Below, piece after piece: positions 31,463 to 42,755 of a stretch of 64,000 nucleotides of DNA; the stretch's first letter is position 1, and every line of letters begins with the position of its first letter. The stretch is from Orobanche coerulescens (taxonomy: Eukaryota > Streptophyta > Magnoliopsida > Lamiales > Orobanchaceae): the NCBI GenBank assembly GCA_033398695.1, contig CM065803.1:50459501-50523500 (forward strand), read 5' to 3'. The position numbers and the translations under genes are program-made. The notes beneath the pieces were generated by a model, which did not search any database, was not told the DNA's origin, and was given only the letters and a program-made list of their open reading frames with translations.

Positions 31463-34401
31463 ATATCTTCCAACGTCTGAATCGTCCTCTCTATCTGACC
31501 GTCCGATTGAGGATGAAATGAAGTGCTCAATCTCAACTCAGTACCCAAAGCCTGATGAATGGCCTGCCAAAAATGTGATACGAAACGGCCGTCTCGATCC
31601 GAAACAATGGTCTTGGGGGCACCGTGCAACCTCACGATCTCAGCAATAAAGGTTTGAGCCAGTCTATCCGGTCCCCAAGTATCCTTAATACCCAAGAAGT
31701 GTGCAGACTTGGTCAACCGATCGACAATTACCCAAATCATATTCATTCCGGCCCGAGTTCTCGGCATGCCAGTGATGAAATCTATAGAGATGTCTTCCCA
31801 CTTCCACTTGGGAATGGGAAGTGGTTTCAACAACCCCGCTGGTCGTTGATGTTCGATCTTGACTTGTTGACACGTCAAGCACCGTAATACAAACTCCGTG
31901 ACATCCTTCTTCATGTTATTCCACCAAACATTGCGCTTCAAGTCTTTGTACATCTTACTCGTCCCAGGGTGGATTGAGTAAGGCGTAGCATGAGCTTCTC
32001 GGAGAATTCTCTGCCTCAACTCTAAATCGTTTGGAACACAAAGTCTGCCCTGAAATCTCAGAATACTATCCTCGTGAACCATAAAACCAGGAGCTTTTCC
32101 TTTAATTACATCTTCCTTCAGTTGAGAAATCATCGGGTCACTCCACTGCTCCCCTTACAGTTGAAGACAAACTTCTATCCCTTGCTCAATTAAATCCTGA
32201 CGAATTTTCGTCTGAGATGTAAGAACCTCGAGCATTTGAAGAGATGCCGATTTGCGGCTCAAAGCATCCGCAACGACATTGGCTTTTCCGGGGTGGTTAA
32301 GAATTTCCAAATCATAATCCTTTATCAACTCTAACCAACGTCTCTGTCTCATATTCAGCTCCTTCTGACTGAAAATATACTTCAGGCTCTTGTGATTGGT
32401 ATAAATCCGACATGGTGAACCATACAAATAATGCCGCCAAATCTTGAGTGCGAAGACAATTGCGGCCAACTCTAAGTCATGAGTAGGATAATTCATCTCA
32501 TAAGGCTTTAATTGTCATGACGCAAAAGCTATCGTCTTATCATGTTGCATAAGTACACAACCCAGACCTTGACCCGAAGTGTCACTGTAAACTGCAAAGC
32601 CCTCACTACCATGTGGTAAGGTTAAAATTGGCGCTGAAGTCAAATGTCTCTTCAGTTCTTCGAAGCTCTGCTGTCTCTCATCCGTCCAAATAAACTTTTC
32701 GGTCTTCTGGAGTAATTTCGTAATCAGCCGAGTGAGTTTTGAGAACCCCTCGACAAACCGTCGGTAATACCTAGCAAGACCCAAAAAGCTACGGACTTCC
32801 TTAACATTTTTAGGCGGTGCCCAATCTAGCACTGCCCTAATCTTCTGCGAGTCTACACGAACCCCTTCGGCCGAAATCACATGGCCGAGAAACATAACTT
32901 CTTCCAACTAAAACTCACATTTCGAGAATTTTGCATAGAGGTGCTCGGTTCTCAAAATGTCTAATATCAAACGCAAGTGTCAGGCATGTTCCTCCTTATC
33001 TCGATAATAGATCAAGATGTCGTCAATAAAGATAACTACACACCTGTCGAGGTACTCGATGAATATCTTATTCATTAACTGCATGAATACTGCCGGTGCA
33101 TTAGTCAACCCAAAAGGCATAACTACAAATTCATAATGCCCATATCTTGTCCGAAATGCCGTCTTCGGAATGTCGGACTCCCTCACCCTGAGTTGATAAT
33201 ACCCGGATCTTAAATCAATCTTCGAGAAAACTACGGCCCCTTGCAATTGATCAAATAAATCGTCTATACGAGGTAAAGGATACTTGTTCTTGATGGTTAC
33301 TTTGTTCAGCTCACGGTAGTCGATGCACAAACGTAGTGAACCATCCTTCTTCCTCACGAAAAGAACAGGCGCGCCCCAAGGCGAAGCGCTCGGTATGATG
33401 TACCCTTTTTCCAGAAGTTCTCCTAATTGATTCTTCAATTCTTGCATCTCGGAAGGTGCCATCCGGTAAGGTGCTTTAGAAATTGGAGCCGCATCTGGCT
33501 CTAAGTCCATGGTAAATTCTATCTCCCGATCAGGCGGTAATCTTGGGAGGTCATCCAGAAAAACATCGGGATACTCATTAACAACCGGAATCGAAGAGAA
33601 ATCGACTTCGTTTCCTTCCATTTTTAAGGCGTAACACCAATAGCCCGTACAACCTTTATTCAAAAGTTTCACGGCCTTCATGGCACTGATAAGTAACTTG
33701 GATTGGCCCGACTTACATCCCAAAAATGAGTACTCAGATCCGTCTTTAGTCATCATGGTGATAACCTTGGTACGGTAATTCATAATCGCTTGGTGACTAT
33801 CAAGCCAATCCTCGCCGAGGATCACATCCTCGCCTTCTATATCAACTACAATCAGATTCGATAACCATTCCATACCGGATATAATCACTGGAAAATCTCT
33901 AATCTCCCGGTTCCCCACAATTCTGTCCTCGCTAGGCAGTTTCACAATGAAGGGATCGCAAGCAGTCATACAAGTTATATTCAAACGGCGTACACACTCC
34001 AAGGAAATAAAAGAATGAGTAGCACCCGTATCAAAAAGTACACGGACTGGATGAGATAAAATATGAATGGTACCTGAAGCCACCGCCGCGTCGGGTTTGT
34101 CTATTCGACGCATCTCATAAACCCATGGTTGTACCGAACTGACGCTAGAGTTTCCCCCTCCAGCGTTCTGACCCCGTCCCCGGCCCCTGCCGAAATTCTG
34201 TTGAGGTTGACCAAAAGATTGTCGCTGATTTATACCTTGGTCAAGTGGTGCTGGGGCAGAAGACCGAGTGTCCAAAGTCTGATTCGGCTCAGAACAATAA
34301 GCCGCTCTATGTCCCAACTGTCCGCACGTGTGACACTTCAATGGTGGAAAGTTGCATTCCAAATTAACGTGGCCTGGACGACCACAACTGTAGCAAGTCA
34401 T
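31463..34401 (-). pseudogene. Gyp-A pol, protease to integrase core
   Basis: From 34401 downward it reads zinc knuckles [14 protein letters not shown] and [14 protein letters not shown], protease [14 protein letters not shown], reverse transcriptase ([35 protein letters not shown], active-site [16 protein letters not shown]), then RNase H ([34 protein letters not shown]). Integrase follows with its HHCC region and DFITGMPRTRAGMNMIWVIV, ending at TLED where Gyp-B is inserted. Four in-frame stops near 32980, 32908, 32514 and 32154 break it. Each is explained by one C-to-T or G-to-A change (for example CGA to TGA, TGG to TAG). The RT active-site Asp pair and the protease DTG triad are kept. Confidence 0.94.
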
Positions 34402-34478
34402 TGTGCGATTTGTTGTACCCGGAGTAGAACGGTAACCCCTCTTTCCCTTATTAGAATGTGACGACTGTCCGTGAGCAG

Positions 34479-35426
34479 TTAGTAAATGCGTGACCTCTGA
34501 AAGTTGCCACTCTTAGAGCCAGAAAAATTTCCCACGACCTTCTGCTTTTTCGATTCTTCAACGGTATCGTTTTCGGGGCTTAACATATCATGGGCTAAAG
34601 CTCTGTCCTGATATTCCTTCAGTGTGGTGTAAGCAAATCCGGCCACGTACCTCCGTAAGTCCATGTTCATTCGCATATCAAAGTAACGAATCTTATCACG
34701 CTTGTTACGCACTTGATCCTTCACATGGATCAATTGTTGGTTGTACTCCACGATCGCCTGCGAAACGGGAATATCCTGTGGTTTAGCCTCGAAAAAGGCT
34801 CGGATTCGGCCCTCTCGTACCGGCCAAGGACAAAACTCGGCCTCCAAAAGCTCTTTAAATTCATCCCACGTGGCAACATGATCCTGGGGCTTGATGACTT
34901 TCCACCACGTAGCGGCCTCCTTGGTAAGGAAATACTGAGCAATTGGTACTTTCCTCACTTCGGGGCAATCGACCGCTTCGAAAATCTTTTCCAATTCTGC
35001 TAGCCAATCTTCCCATCCTAACGGGTCTGTGGCACCACCCAACTGTGGAGGGTGCATACGGATTACGTTCTGAAGCAAGGCATCCGTGTTCGGGTTCGGA
35101 TTATTCAGCTGAACAGTTTGGGCTAAGATGGTCATCTGGGTAGCCAATTGTTGAAGTACATTCGCAACTCCAACGTCCGCGTTGTTCCCCTGGCCATTCG
35201 ACTGGTCGTGCTGACTTTCGGTGTCAGGATGCACTGAGTTCGACAAACTGGGGTTGGTCGACCCCGCAATAGAACTGATGGAAACGACTGCGCCACGACC
35301 TCTCCCACGTCCACGGCCACGACCACGGCCATGGCCCCTACCATCTGAAATACTGAAGAACACACAAGGCACGTAAGTACAGTTCAATCGCACGTCATCA
35401 AAGTGACCGATTCTCAAAAATACCAA
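34479..35426 (-). pseudogene. Gyp-A gag
   Basis: The frame of 315 codons carries a Gly/Arg repeat (GRGRGRGRGRGRG), a Gln/Asn-rich stretch, and the capsid-type Retrotrans_gag region: DWLAELEKIFEAVDCPEVRK, VPIAQYFLTKEAATWWKVI, WDEFKELLEAEFCP, RYFDMRMNMDLRRYVAGF. Related Gag proteins form the particle that holds the element RNA. Its true start is uncertain; the listed ATG lies upstream of the Gly/Arg repeat. A frameshift near 34485-34400 separates it from the zinc knuckles, which relatives carry in the same polyprotein. Otherwise it is the best preserved gag in the window. Confidence 0.88.
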
Positions 35427-35577
35427 AATAGAAGCAAAACGAATAAGGAAACACCCGAAGAGTAAGAGGTCTTACAAGTACCGGTCGCACTGTGATGATG
35501 GCAGAGTAGTGATACTATGGACAAATAATGACACGTTTGATCCAAAAGACCGACAGCCTAGGTATCCATAGACCTAA
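35427..35577 (-). other. Gyp-A leader
   Basis: A short stretch of about 150 bp between primer site and gag. I see no gene. Confidence 0.6.
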
Positions 35578-35589
35578 GCTCCGATACCA
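35578..35589 (-). other. Primer binding site of Gyp-A
   Basis: The minus strand reads TGGTATCGGAGC, one change from the tRNA-Met complement. It lies five bases from the LTR edge at 35595. Confidence 0.88.
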
Positions 35590-36907
35590 TATTCTGTAAC
35601 ACCCCCAAGTTATTCAGGGAATATTACAGCGCTGTAAGCCCCACCGTGGGGCTCACAAGGCTAAACATACGCGAAACTATAAATTTTGACCGAGAAGGTC
35701 TACATACAATGGAACGAAGAACAATACAAAAGGTGTTCAAGACATAACCATTGTATCCACAGACATCACAACACAAATCAATACCTCGGCAAACATAGGC
35801 CGGAACATAAAGGAAAAATGGAAGACGATACTCGAGTATTCAATAACCATTCTAGTACAACAACACTGAATGGAAAACTCAGAACATAACTGGAGGAAAG
35901 ACACAGTATCACACTTGCCCACCATCTTCATGCCGACCCGATACCTGCCTGTCCACTCCCCTGGAACCTGAAATACATAAAAAGTATTTCCCCCATAAAG
36001 GGGTTAGCCGTCGAATAGCTAGTGCAAGTATATCAAGTATGAAACACAATACTCCTCAACAATAAAGTAAATGTAACCGACAATTCATCAATTCAAGATT
36101 AGTATTCCGGAATAACTAAATCTCATAGCATCACATCAATACATATATGAATACCGTGGAACCGCACCAGAGGCTACGGAACCCTCAGAGGACTCATCGG
36201 TCCATCCCAGAGTGGTTCGTTCATATCATCCGTGGAGTCGCACCAGAGGCTACGAAACCCTCAGGGGACCCATCGGCCCGCCCCAGAGTGGATATAAATA
36301 ATCATGCCATTAATATATCTTACTTTCAAAGTCAAGAACGTACAATCATAAATATATACTTGCCTTTGAGACATCTAGAAATCAAACGGAAAAAGGGTAT
36401 GAGTTCGGTAGGTCCAAGAACGCGCTTCCGGCACCTAAACGATTCGCAAGGAATATGATAATCAATTATCCATATTCAAATTACACGAAGAAACTCCCGA
36501 AATCCATCTACGATTCATGAAAATACACGGATAAACAACTAGAGGTTGGAAAATCGTCCAAACTCTCACAAGTCCGAAAACAGCACAATCCAATCCGTAA
36601 AATCGTAGGAAAAGAATGCATATGGGATAGATACATCATAATCTCAAAGTCCGCAAGCTTCAAAACGGATAAATCGGAAGAATCTACGAAAAACCCCAAA
36701 ATTCCCAAAAATAGGGTTCTGAGGATCCTTACCTTGATTCGGAGGATAGAGATGTGCTAGATGTTGCATAAACCTTGTTATCTAACCCAATGCGACGATA
36801 TCTGAAAAAGGACTGCCTGAAATCGCCCCAAATCGCCTCTCCCGAGCTCTCCCGATCGGAAAAAGTGGAAATGATGTGAAATAACAAGTGCAGGGGTTGA
36901 CTGTCCC

Positions 36908-36916
36908 CTTATATGC
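36908..36916 (-). promoter_or_regulatory. TATA box, Gyp-A 5' LTR
   Basis: The minus strand reads GCATATAAG followed by GGGACAG, the same downstream word as in S and LARD-D. Confidence 0.72.
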
Positions 36917-36926
36917 TGTCCCAGTC

Positions 36927-37553
36927 TAGCGTACGCTACGCCTCAATATTAGCGTGCGCTAACGGGTCACCTGGTAGTCCAGTGGCTACTGTCATAAGAC
37001 GTTAGCACGCGCTACGTAACATCCCTAGCGTGCGCTAACTGGTGTCCTGCCAAAATCTCAGTTCACTGTCTCAGTCCGCTAGCATGCATTAATACTGAGC
37101 ACTAGCGTGCGTTACGCAACACATATAGCGTACGCTAGTCGCTGCCTAACGTGCGTTACCTGCTAGTCCAGAAAGTCTGAAACCTCACTGCCTCTGCCGA
37201 CTCAGTCTGTTAGCGAGCGCTACGCTATGGCTTAGCGTGCGTTATGCAACATATTTAGCGTGCGCTAGCCGAAGCCTAGCATACGCTACCTGATAGTACA
37301 GAAACCTGGCAACCTCACTGCCTCTGCCGACCAGCCCATTAGCGTGCGCTACGGACGGATGTTAGCATGCGCTACTAACCACGAATAGCGCGTGCTAACG
37401 AACTCCTAGCGTGCGTTAATCCGCCAATCCAGAGAGCAGTTCGAGTTACTGGTTCTGACCTGACTTGTCCCTTAGCGCGCGCTACGGCTCAAAGCTAGCG
37501 TGCGCTAATCAAGCAGAATTAGCGTGCGTTAGTCTAGGCCTAGCGTGCGCTAT
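36927..37553. promoter_or_regulatory. Palindrome cluster, Gyp-A 5' LTR (20 copies)
   Basis: Twenty copies of TAGCGTGCGCTA-type sites were counted, with variants TAGCGTACGCTA, TAGCGCGCGCTA, TAACGTGCGTTA and TAGCATGCGCTA. The copy nearest the promoter (36927-36938) is 10 bp from the TATA box. Several spacers contain repeated CCTCACTGCCTCTGCCGAC, so part of the array grew by duplication of larger blocks. Confidence 0.88.
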
Positions 37554-37717
37554 GTCTCTGGCCCAGAACACTTCCGCAAGGTCCAAACAACACGATCGAG
37601 ACCCAAAACAAGATACGAAATTCAATAACAATATCAACAACATCTCCATGCATTTACAGAGCGACAAAATAAGGAGAACGACAAAGTCAAACAGTCAATA
37701 AAATTACGGGTATTACA

Positions 37718-40390
37718 GCTACCACCCAGTTTGCCACAAAAAGAGGGATCGAGCACCAAATCAACTTTGTGCTAGGAGCCGTCATTCCAAACTGACCAGC
37801 ATACCGAAATAATCATGAAAAAACTAAGGAGATTCATCGGCAAGCGAGGAGTTATTAAGTATTGGGTATTTCCAAGAAATTTTGAGTCCTTGTGCCGTTC
37901 CGATAATTGTCGTACCAAAGAAAGACAGGACTTGGAGAATGTGCACCGACTGTCGAGCGGTGAATAATATCACTGTAAAGTATCGACATCCAATTCCAAG
38001 GTTAGATGATATGTTGGACGAATTACATGGTTCGCGTGTGTTTAGTAAAATTGATTTAATGAAAGGTTATCACCAAATTCGTATGAAAGAAGGGGATGAA
38101 TGAAAAACGGCCTTTAAAACTAAATACGGATTATATGAATGGTTGGTAATGCCTTTTTGTCTTACAAATGCACCGAGCACTTTTATGCGGCTAATGAATC
38201 ATGTTTTGCGTGCTTATATTGGAAAATTTGTTGTCGTGTACTTTGATGATATTCTGATTTATAGCAAGAGTACAGACGAACACGTTGAACATTTAAGATT
38301 GGTTTTAATTACCTTGAGAAAGGAACAATTATATGCTAGTCTTAAGAAATGTACTTTTTGCATTAGTCAGGTTATATTACTTGGGTATGTCGTTAGTATT
38401 GATGGCATAAAAGTTGATGAAGAGAAGATAAGGGCCATACGAGAATGGCCTAAACCGACTAATGCAACTGAGGTAAGAAGCTTTCATGGTTTAGCAGGTT
38501 TTTATCGACGCTTTGTTAAAGATTTTAGCACGATTGCAGCCCCGTTAAATGAACTTGTAAAGAAACATGCTAAATTTCATTGGGGTGATGATCAAGAAAA
38601 TGCCTTTAACATAGTAAAGGATAAATTATGCACCGCACCTGTTTTAGCATTACCAGATTTTTCTAACACTTTTGAAGTTGAGTGTGATGCTTCAGGAGTA
38701 GGAATTGGAGCGGTATTAATGCTGGGAAAGTGGCCGATTGCTTACTTTAGCGAGAAACTTGGAGGAGCGATGTTGAACTATCCTACATATGATAAAGAAT
38801 TGTATGCTTTGGTTAGAGCTTTACGTACGTGGCAACACTACTTATAGCCTAAGGAGTTCGTGATTCACACAGATTATGAATCATTGAAGCATCTCAAGGG
38901 ACAAAATATGTTGAGTAAAAGACATGCCAAATGGTTAGAGGAGATCGAATCATTTCCTTATATCATCAAGTATAAACAAGGTAAGGAGAACGTCGTTGCC
39001 GATGCATTGTCGAGAAGGTATGTATTACTTAATACGTTTTCTTGTAAATTGTTGGGATTTGAGATCTTGAAAGGATCTTACGTGGGAGATAAAGATTTTG
39101 GCGAAACATATATTGCTTGCGAAACAAAAAGTGTGGATAAATTTTATAGGGCTGATGGATTTTTATTTCGTGAAAATAAACTTTGCATTCCTTTTTGTTC
39201 GACACGGGAGTTGTTAGTAAGGGAAGCACATAGTGGGGGATTAATGGGACATTTCGGAATTGCCAAAACTTTTGAAATATTGCATGAACACTTCTTTTGG
39301 CCTAAAATGAAACATGATGTTTATAAAATTGTCAATTCATGCATTATTTGTCGAAGGGCAAAATCACGAGTTTTACCACATGGTTTGTACATGCCACTTC
39401 CAGTTCCTAACGAGCGTTGGGTTGATCTTTCTATGGACTTTGTGTTGGGGTTACCAAAAGTAAAATCTGGGTGTGATTCGATATTTGTCGTTGTTGATAG
39501 ATTTAGCAAAATGGCATATTGCATGTCACAAAACTGACGATGCCAATCATATTGCAAATTTATTTTTCAAAGAAATTGTCCCTTTACATGGAATGCCAAA
39601 ATGTATAGTGTCCGATCGGGATACTAAATTTCTTAGCCATTTTTGGAAAGTTTTGTGGGCGAAACTGGGAATGAAATTGCTTTATTCCACAACTTGTCAT
39701 CCCCAAACTGATGGACAAACCGAGGTAGTTAACCGAACACTTGGTCAATTGTTACGAACTGCTGTTAACAAGAACTTGAAAAATTTGGAAACATCTTTAC
39801 CATTCATTGAATTTGCTTACAACAGAACCGTTCATTCTACCACTACATTTTCTCCCTTTGAAATTGTATATGGTTTTAATCCGATAACTCCTTTAGACTT
39901 GTTGCCTATTCCAATAGATGACATGGGCAGTATCGATGGCAAGAAAAAGACTGAAATGATCAAACAACTGCATGCAAACGTTCGAGAACAAATTAAAAAA
40001 CGCAACGAACATAATGTACGAATAAAGAATAACGGACGGAAGCAAGTATTATTTGAACCAGGTGACTGGGTTTGGATTCACTTTAGGAAAGAGAGGTTTC
40101 CCGCACAAAGGAAGTCAAAGTTGATGCCGAGGGGAGACGGACCATTTCAAATTTTAGAACGCGTCAATGATAATGCCTACAAAGTGGATCTACCTGGTAA
40201 ATATAATGTTTCTGCTATCTTCAATGTTGCTAACTTAAGCCCTTTTGAATTTTCAGATTCGAGGACGAATCCTTTTGAGGATGGGGGGAATGATGTGAAT
40301 CAAGAAGCAGTCAGTCAGTCAGAAGAAGAACTATACATTCCTGTGGGACCAATAACAAGATCACGAGCAAATGCGATAAAGAATTCCTAA
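37718..40390 (+). pseudogene. CRM-C pol, RT to integrase, running into the 3' LTR
   Basis: The start is degenerate (EHQINFVLGAVIPN, stop, PAYR) up to 37880. It then reads [40 protein letters not shown], the active-site [13 protein letters not shown], RNase H ([30 protein letters not shown]) and integrase ([60 protein letters not shown]). Stops occur near 37792 (CGA to TGA), 38101 (TGG to TGA) and 38847 (TGG to TAG), and there is a frameshift near 39500. The last frame continues past the LTR start at 40291 to 40390 and ends with a GPITRSRANAIKNS tail, like the C-terminal CR motif of CRM integrases. No chromodomain of the Tekay kind is present. Confidence 0.92.
40277..40290 (+). other. Polypurine tract of CRM-C
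   Basis: GAGGATGGGGGGAA lies directly before the 3' LTR start TGATGTGAATC and is also part of the pol reading frame. Confidence 0.85.
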
Positions 40391-41373
40391 ACAATGCTCG
40401 TGCAAAATCATTTCAATCAGACCGATGACCATAAATATAATAACATCTTTATTTTTGTTGTTTAAGCCGTCACATGTTAGATCAAAAGTGTTGATGTCAT
40501 CATTCCAAGCAATAAGCCTAACTAAATCAGCTTTCGTAATTCAGATGTATCTTCTACATACAGTGTCCAATTAAGCTCATATCTATACCATTGGAAATCT
40601 AAGAGAAAGTCCTAAATTTTTATGTTCATCATGACATCAAAATCAGATATCTTCAGTGGTGAAAATGCGATACAATTGAAAGCAGGCGTTGGAAATTTCA
40701 GATACGATACACCTTCGTATTTTTGTCGCAACTTTCGCGTCCGATCTCCGATTGAGACGATTATGATGGAATTGGAAAGATAAGAGGCAGTACTACAATC
40801 ATATGGAGGCATAAAGACCAAAATCCGAAGTTTAGGATCTGTTATGCCACTAAAACGACAATAGCATATTTTTCTTTAACTTTAAGTTCTTATTTTCAAA
40901 ACATAAATCTTGGTCCTTGATTTTTGTCCCCTAAAAATATATTGACTCCTTAACTTATGGGTTGATTAGTCATTGATCAAATTTTAGGAGTTTTGAATGT
41001 TGAATTTATAATTTCTTAGTCTTTATTTTATATTTTTATATTATAATAGTTGTCAAAATTTTGGCTATAAATAGACCTCATTTTCATTTGTAAAGGGACC
41101 TTGAAATTTATCAAAATGTGAGTGTTTGTGTTAACAAACTTTCTTCTTATTTTGTTGAGTGTGTCTCCAAAATATAAATCGTAATTTCAATTCACTTATC
41201 GAGACGTTAGAAACCTCGTGGCGTGTTTAAATCGCACCTTCCGGCTTGCTACGGCGCGTCACGAAGAAGGATTGAAGTAAAACCATCATTTGCTTAATAT
41301 TGGAACGATCTTAGGAACTAAAATCAAACTAGCGATAGCGGTTACCACGGCACGTCGTGTGGGGGTCGTATCA
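40291..41373 (+). repeat. CRM-C 3' LTR
   Basis: 1083 bp, starting TGATGTGAATC and ending GGTCGTATCA, followed by CAAAG. TATA box at 41066-41073. It is homologous to 17717-18810 with scattered differences. Confidence 0.93.
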
Positions 41374-41496
41374 CAAAGTGTTGAAGCTGCTAGATAGTTA
41401 ATGTTATAGTCTGTGTTTTGTAGCTTGTATTGCTTTATGTGTTTGTACTTTCATGGTTCTCAGTTGGTAATAAAACCTCACTTGTACCAAAAAAAA
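41374..41496 (+). mobile_element. LINE-L segment 3, 3' UTR and poly(A)
   Basis: After CRM-C the LINE continues with the last codons and a short 3' UTR, then a run of eight A (41489-41496). The direct repeat CACACTAACGT follows. The first five bases (CAAAG) are the CRM-C target duplication. Confidence 0.9.
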
Positions 41497-42413
41497 CACA
41501 CTAACGTCACACAAATTGTCTATCGACCAACAATTTCACATCCAAATGTATCAACAAATGACACCACACACCATCAATCAAAACTCGACACATCGTGCCT
41601 TCAGGCATAAAGAAACCAACACCACATATATCCATCAATCGTAATTCAACAACATACGCACAACCAACTAGATTATCACTATAATTATAGCTTGTACCTT
41701 CATCCAATTCCTATATACATAATTAAGACTAACGTAAATCGTTTAAAACTCACAAACACCATAAATATATATATATATATATATATAATATACATATACT
41801 GATATAATACCACACACACGCTTCAGACAACTGTGATTTTGCAGAGATATAAATCGTATATCAAGGTACTTGCCTTAGTAATTTCTCGCGAATGCTCCGA
41901 AGAATACGGCTCGATCGGACAACCCCGGAAATCTACAACCTCCATGAGAAACCACAAAAACAAGATCACCAGGAGTATCAAGACCAATAACAACAGAAAT
42001 CACATCGAACTATCGAAGGAAAAGTCATTCGAACATTTAATTGAACATTTAATGTTCAATAATTCCCAAGAACACTCAAGTCGTCAATCAAGTTCAACAA
42101 CTCGAAATATGGATCTAAAATCCATAGAACACGATTAATAACATCATATAACATCAATTAATTCATCAAAGTCGGACTAGAATCGAAGTCAAGAACAAAA
42201 AACCCTAAAATAGTTGAAAGAGGGTTTACAAGAAATTACCTCGATCCGATGAAGAACAACGGATTATATGATGTTAATCCTTGCTAGGAACTCAAGAAGG
42301 TTGATGGATGATGAAATCTCGACCAACCCTAGACTCTCAAATCAATCCCATCGACCGCAAGGAGAGAAGGAGAAAGAAATGGTGAAAACGCGAAATGAAG
42401 TCTGCTGCCTGCC

Positions 42414-42422
42414 TATATATAT
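42414..42422 (-). promoter_or_regulatory. TATA box, Gyp-E LTR
   Basis: The minus strand reads CATATATATAGG. The nearest palindrome begins 11 bp upstream in the direction of transcription. Confidence 0.65.
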
Positions 42423-42433
42423 GCCGCATCATG

Positions 42434-42755
42434 TTACGTATGCAATACTGCATGTTTAGCGTACGTAGTTGTCCTTACGTACGTAACAAACAAATGTTAC
42501 GTACGTAATGCTCTACTCAGAGTTCACCACCCCAATCCATACGTAGATTAACATACGTAACACCTCCATTGTTACGTATGTAATCAGTCGATAACGTACG
42601 CTATATGCCCCATGTAGCGTACGCTAAAGCCTCTCCAGAGGCCACTGCCCCAACCAATAGGTATGATAACGTACATAATCCTAAACACATAACGTACATT
42701 ATCTATCACCAGTTACATACGCAATGTACTTGTTAGCATACGTAACACGTTCTGG
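42434..42755. promoter_or_regulatory. Palindrome cluster, Gyp-E LTR (hybrid sites)
   Basis: About 12 copies, mostly TTACGTACGTAA and TTACGTATGTAA, together with TAGCGTACGCTA and mixed half-sites such as TAGCGTACGTA and TAACGTACGCTA. This LTR links the AGCGCACGCT and TACGTACGTA forms as one motif family. Confidence 0.85.

Larger units (their letters stand above)
20845..37717 (-). mobile_element. Gyp-A, Ty3/gypsy chromovirus (Tekay/Del-like), with Gyp-B inside
   Basis: Minus-strand element: 5' LTR at 35595-37717, primer site at 35578-35589, gag at 34479-35426, pol from 34401 to 31463 and, after Gyp-B, from 22035 to 21310, polypurine tract at 21275-21290, and a truncated 3' LTR at 20845-21274. 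The chromodomain-like C-terminus (KVQWSRH, then VEEATWEME) and long LTR suit the Tekay/Del clade. It was inserted into the CRM-C pol gene. Its left LTR lost about 1.7 kb, together with the gag-protease part of CRM-C, in one deletion. Confidence 0.9.
35595..37717 (-). repeat. Gyp-A 5' LTR
   Basis: In plus-strand reading it starts TGTAACACCC and ends GGGTATTACA (2123 bp). The minus-strand TATA box is at 36908-36916. Two units of an about 85-bp tandem repeat (CACCAGAGGCTACG, CCCTCAG, CCCAGAGTGG) occur at 36150-36295. Twenty palindromes fill 36927-37553. CRM-C pol follows at 37718. Confidence 0.93.
17717..41373 (+). mobile_element. CRM-C, Ty3/gypsy chromovirus (full span with nested elements)
   Basis: LTRs at 17717-18810 and 40291-41373 are clearly homologous along their length, and CAAAG flanks both ends (17712-17716 and 41374-41378). 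The leader lies at 18829-20844 and pol at 37718-40390. Gag, protease and the start of reverse transcriptase are missing. A TIR element (19248-20515) and Gyp-A (20845-37717) sit inside. LTRs beginning TGATG and an integrase frame that runs into the 3' LTR and contains GPITRSRAN are features reported for the centromeric CRM clade. That clade assignment is an inference. Confidence 0.88.

Noticed and set aside
31227..31649. 140-residue plus-strand frame
   Set aside because: It crosses the right end of Gyp-B and the antisense of the Gyp-A integrase, so it cannot be an evolved gene.
33000..35500. Endogenous pararetrovirus or retrovirus with env
   Set aside because: Domain order and LTR, primer and purine-tract structure are those of Ty3/gypsy retrotransposons. 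No movement protein, coat protein of caulimovirus type, or env frame was seen.
36927..37553. CRISPR-like array of short repeats with spacers
   Set aside because: Repeats are only 12 bp, variable, palindromic, unevenly spaced, and lie inside the LTR of a plant retrotransposon. There are no cas genes and the context is eukaryotic.
36927..37553. Satellite DNA or telomere-like repeat
   Set aside because: The words are not in regular tandem order, spacers are unrelated, and clusters stop at the TATA box in several unrelated LTRs.
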